From Bacillus sp. MYb209 (lineage in GTDB: Bacteria; Bacillota; Bacilli; Bacillales; Bacillaceae_G), in NCBI RefSeq assembly GCF_002975175.1, contig NZ_PCNZ01000005.1, positions 124,001 to 188,000 of the forward strand: a stretch of 64,000 bases of DNA, in the 5' to 3' direction. Of this stretch, positions 61,265 to 64,000 are shown piece by piece. Numbering within the stretch: position 1 is the stretch's first letter; every line of letters begins with the position of its first letter. The position numbers and the translations under genes are program-made. The notes under the pieces are model-generated. The model had not been told where the DNA came from, did not search any database, and was given only the letters and a program-made list of their open reading frames with translations.

Positions 61265-61583
61265 ATGTCTAAAAAAGTTCTTGTTTTTTGTGAGCCTGGA
61301 ATCGATGATACGATAGCCCTCCTCCTCGCATTCTTTATCGATGAAATTGAAATTGTTGGGATTGTCGCTGATCACGGCAATGTTCCAAAAGAAATGGCCG
61401 TACAAATCACCAATTACCGTCATGACCGAATCTTACGCTCAAGGAGCAAGCATCGGTGATTTCCGCTCTTTAGTAGGATCAAGCCCATTCATCAATCGGC
61501 CCTCGCAGCAAATTGTTATCGATTTTGATTATAATCTCTTCTTTAAATACTTCATGTCACTTATGACGGACGAACAATTTTAG
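61265..61583 (+). pseudogene. Nucleoside hydrolase, internally deleted and frameshifted
   Basis: The 5' part has a ribosome site (AGGTGGTGAAC before ATG) and reads KKVLVFCEPGIDDTIALLL, the metal-binding DxDD-like start of inosine-uridine nucleoside hydrolases (the first Asp is Glu here), to NVPKEMAVQITN. Then in another frame it continues MTESYAQGASIGDFRSLVG and reaches FFKYFMSLMTDEQF, which looks like the C-terminal region. About two thirds of the normal 300-odd residues are gone, and the frame breaks near 61420. It is not functional as a hydrolase. Confidence 0.75.
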
Positions 61584-61586
61584 CAT

Positions 61587-61622
61587 AAAAAAAAACAGAC
61601 CGTGATTTCTCACGGTCTGTCG
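61587..61622. terminator. Bidirectional terminator of eno and the pseudogene
   Basis: ACAGACCGTGA and TCACGGTCTGT arms around TTTC, with a strong T run (minus strand). Confidence 0.9.
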
Positions 61623-61635
61623 TTATTTTCTACAA

Positions 61636-62961
<1,326 letters not shown>

Positions 62962-64000
62962 TTATTTAATAATTGTTTTACCTGTCATTTCTTTCGGTTG
63001 TTCCACATTTAAAAGTGTAAGCATTGTTGGTGCGATATCTCCTAAAATACCACCTTCACGAAGCTCTACATCATTTTTTGTAACGATGAAAGGAACCGGG
63101 TTAGTTGTATGAGCTGTCATTGGTCCACCATCAGCAGTTAACTCCTGATCAGCATTACCATGGTCAGCAGTAATAAGTGCTACACCATCTTTTGCAAGAA
63201 TCGCTTCTACAACTTTTCCTAAACATTCGTCAGTTGCTTCTACTGCTTTAATTGTTGGTTCCATCATCCCAGAATGGCCAACCATATCACAGTTTGCAAA
63301 GTTAAGAATGATAACATCATGTTTATCATTTTCGATTTCATTTACTAAAGCGTCCGTTACTTCATAAATGCTCATTTCAGGTTTCAAGTCATACGTTGCA
63401 ACCTTCGGTGAGTTAATTAAAATACGCTCTTCTCCTGGGAATTCAGCCTCACGACCACCGCTAAAGAAGAATGTAACGTGCGGATACTTTTCAGTTTCCG
63501 CGATGCGAAGTTGCTTTAATCCCGCTTGCGCAACAACTTCACCTAATGTGTTATCAAGGTTCATTGGCTTGAATGCCACGTAACCATCTACAGTTTCACT
63601 GAAATGTGTCATACAAACGAATTCAGGAATGTGAGGTACTTTTTCACCACGATCGAACTCACGGAAGTCTTCGTTTGTAAATACACGAGCAATTTGAATT
63701 GCACGGTCTGGACGGAAGTTATAGAAGATAACTGCATCATCATTATTGATTGTTGCAACTGGCGTGTCATCTTCGTTAACAATTACAGACGGCAATACGA
63801 ATTCATCATATATACCATTTGCATAAGAGTCTTCTACACACTCTTCTGCTGATTTATAAGTAGGGCCTTCACCATTCACCATAGCACGGTAACATTTTTC
63901 TACGCGATCCCAACGCTTGTCACGGTCCATGGAGTAATAACGACCAGAGATAGTCGCGAATTGTCCTACTCCTGTTTCTTTAATTACTTCATTTGTTGCA
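62962..64000 (-). CDS. gpmI: Phosphoglycerate mutase, cofactor-independent (3' part)
   Basis: The C-terminal 345 residues of a Mn-dependent mutase; the rest is beyond the right edge, since the frame stays open ([20 protein letters not shown]) before MDRDKRWDR. Metal-binding motifs of the alkaline phosphatase fold are seen: [19 protein letters not shown], and [11 protein letters not shown]. It interconverts 3- and 2-phosphoglycerate in glycolysis and is required in Bacillus, also during sporulation. It belongs to the glycolytic operon with eno. Confidence 0.97.
   Translation of the reverse strand, partial: ATNEVIKETGVGQFATISGRYYSMDRDKRWDRVEKCYRAMVNGEGPTYKSAEECVEDSYANGIYDEFVLPSVIVNEDDTPVATINNDDAVIFYNFRPDRAIQIARVFTNEDFREFDRGEKVPHIPEFVCMTHFSETVDGYVAFKPMNLDNTLGEVVAQAGLKQLRIAETEKYPHVTFFFSGGREAEFPGEERILINSPKVATYDLKPEMSIYEVTDALVNEIENDKHDVIILNFANCDMVGHSGMMEPTIKAVEATDECLGKVVEAILAKDGVALITADHGNADQELTADGGPMTAHTTNPVPFIVTKNDVELREGGILGDIAPTMLTLLNVEQPKEMTGKTIIK

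Overview
The window is a chromosomal segment of a Bacillus cereus group bacterium (B. cereus, B. thuringiensis or B. anthracis lineage). The evidence is low GC, three copies of the group-specific bcr1 repeat, a FatBCDE-type petrobactin/catecholate uptake operon, a Dlp-2-like Dps, a tmRNA tag ending NLSLAA, and a Firmicute gene order (secG-est-rnr-smpB-ssrA, and gpmI-eno). No prophage, CRISPR array, rRNA, tRNA or intact insertion sequence was seen. Coding is dense, and most genes have clear Shine-Dalgarno sites and intrinsic terminators.

Layout. 1-6 kb: start of an auxiliary methionyl-tRNA synthetase behind a Met T-box, a methyltransferase, two tandem chemoreceptors, and a SufT-like Fe-S protein. 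6-15 kb: secreted neutral protease, MarR-pirin pair, K+/H+ antiporter operon (khtTU plus a 57-aa membrane protein), an alanine/sodium symporter, a PerR-box-controlled Dps, and interspersed repeats. 15-25 kb: a frameshifted DinB gene, a LOG/MazG divergent pair, ferritin, a DUF418 protein, two NupC-type nucleoside transporters, and two more alanine/sodium symporters. 25-35 kb: NAD(P)-binding oxidoreductase, a thioester-domain surface protein without a wall anchor, aldo/keto reductase-MFS pair with a divergent HxlR regulator, yjlC-ndh with a long structured leader, tyrS with a Tyr T-box, murB, and a SET-domain protein. 35-43 kb: EEP-family phosphatase, fluoride riboswitch with two crcB genes, small unknown genes, SpeG-like acetyltransferase with a MerR-type promoter, psiE, and an ECF sigma/anti-sigma pair. 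43-52 kb: a cyn-like cluster (Lrp regulator, carbonic anhydrase, cyanase, permease), an isochorismatase-family hydrolase with a second Lrp regulator, gene remnants, and the Fur-controlled fatBDCE operon. 52-64 kb: orphan response regulator, two small genes flanked by related hairpins (possible cassettes), tmRNA/SmpB/RNase R, esterase, SecG, a LrgA/LrgB holin-like pair, a decayed nucleoside hydrolase, enolase and phosphoglycerate mutase.

Common themes are iron and oxidative stress (Fur boxes, PerR box, Dps, ferritin, petrobactin uptake), RNA-based control (two T-boxes, one fluoride riboswitch, one unassigned leader) and duplicated transporters. The least explained features are the ndh leader, the hairpin-flanked small genes at 53.3-54.6 kb, the 11-bp tandem repeats before a short secreted protein, and the cyanate-like cluster under an Lrp-type regulator. 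All functional calls rest on reading sequence motifs and family knowledge; no database search was run.
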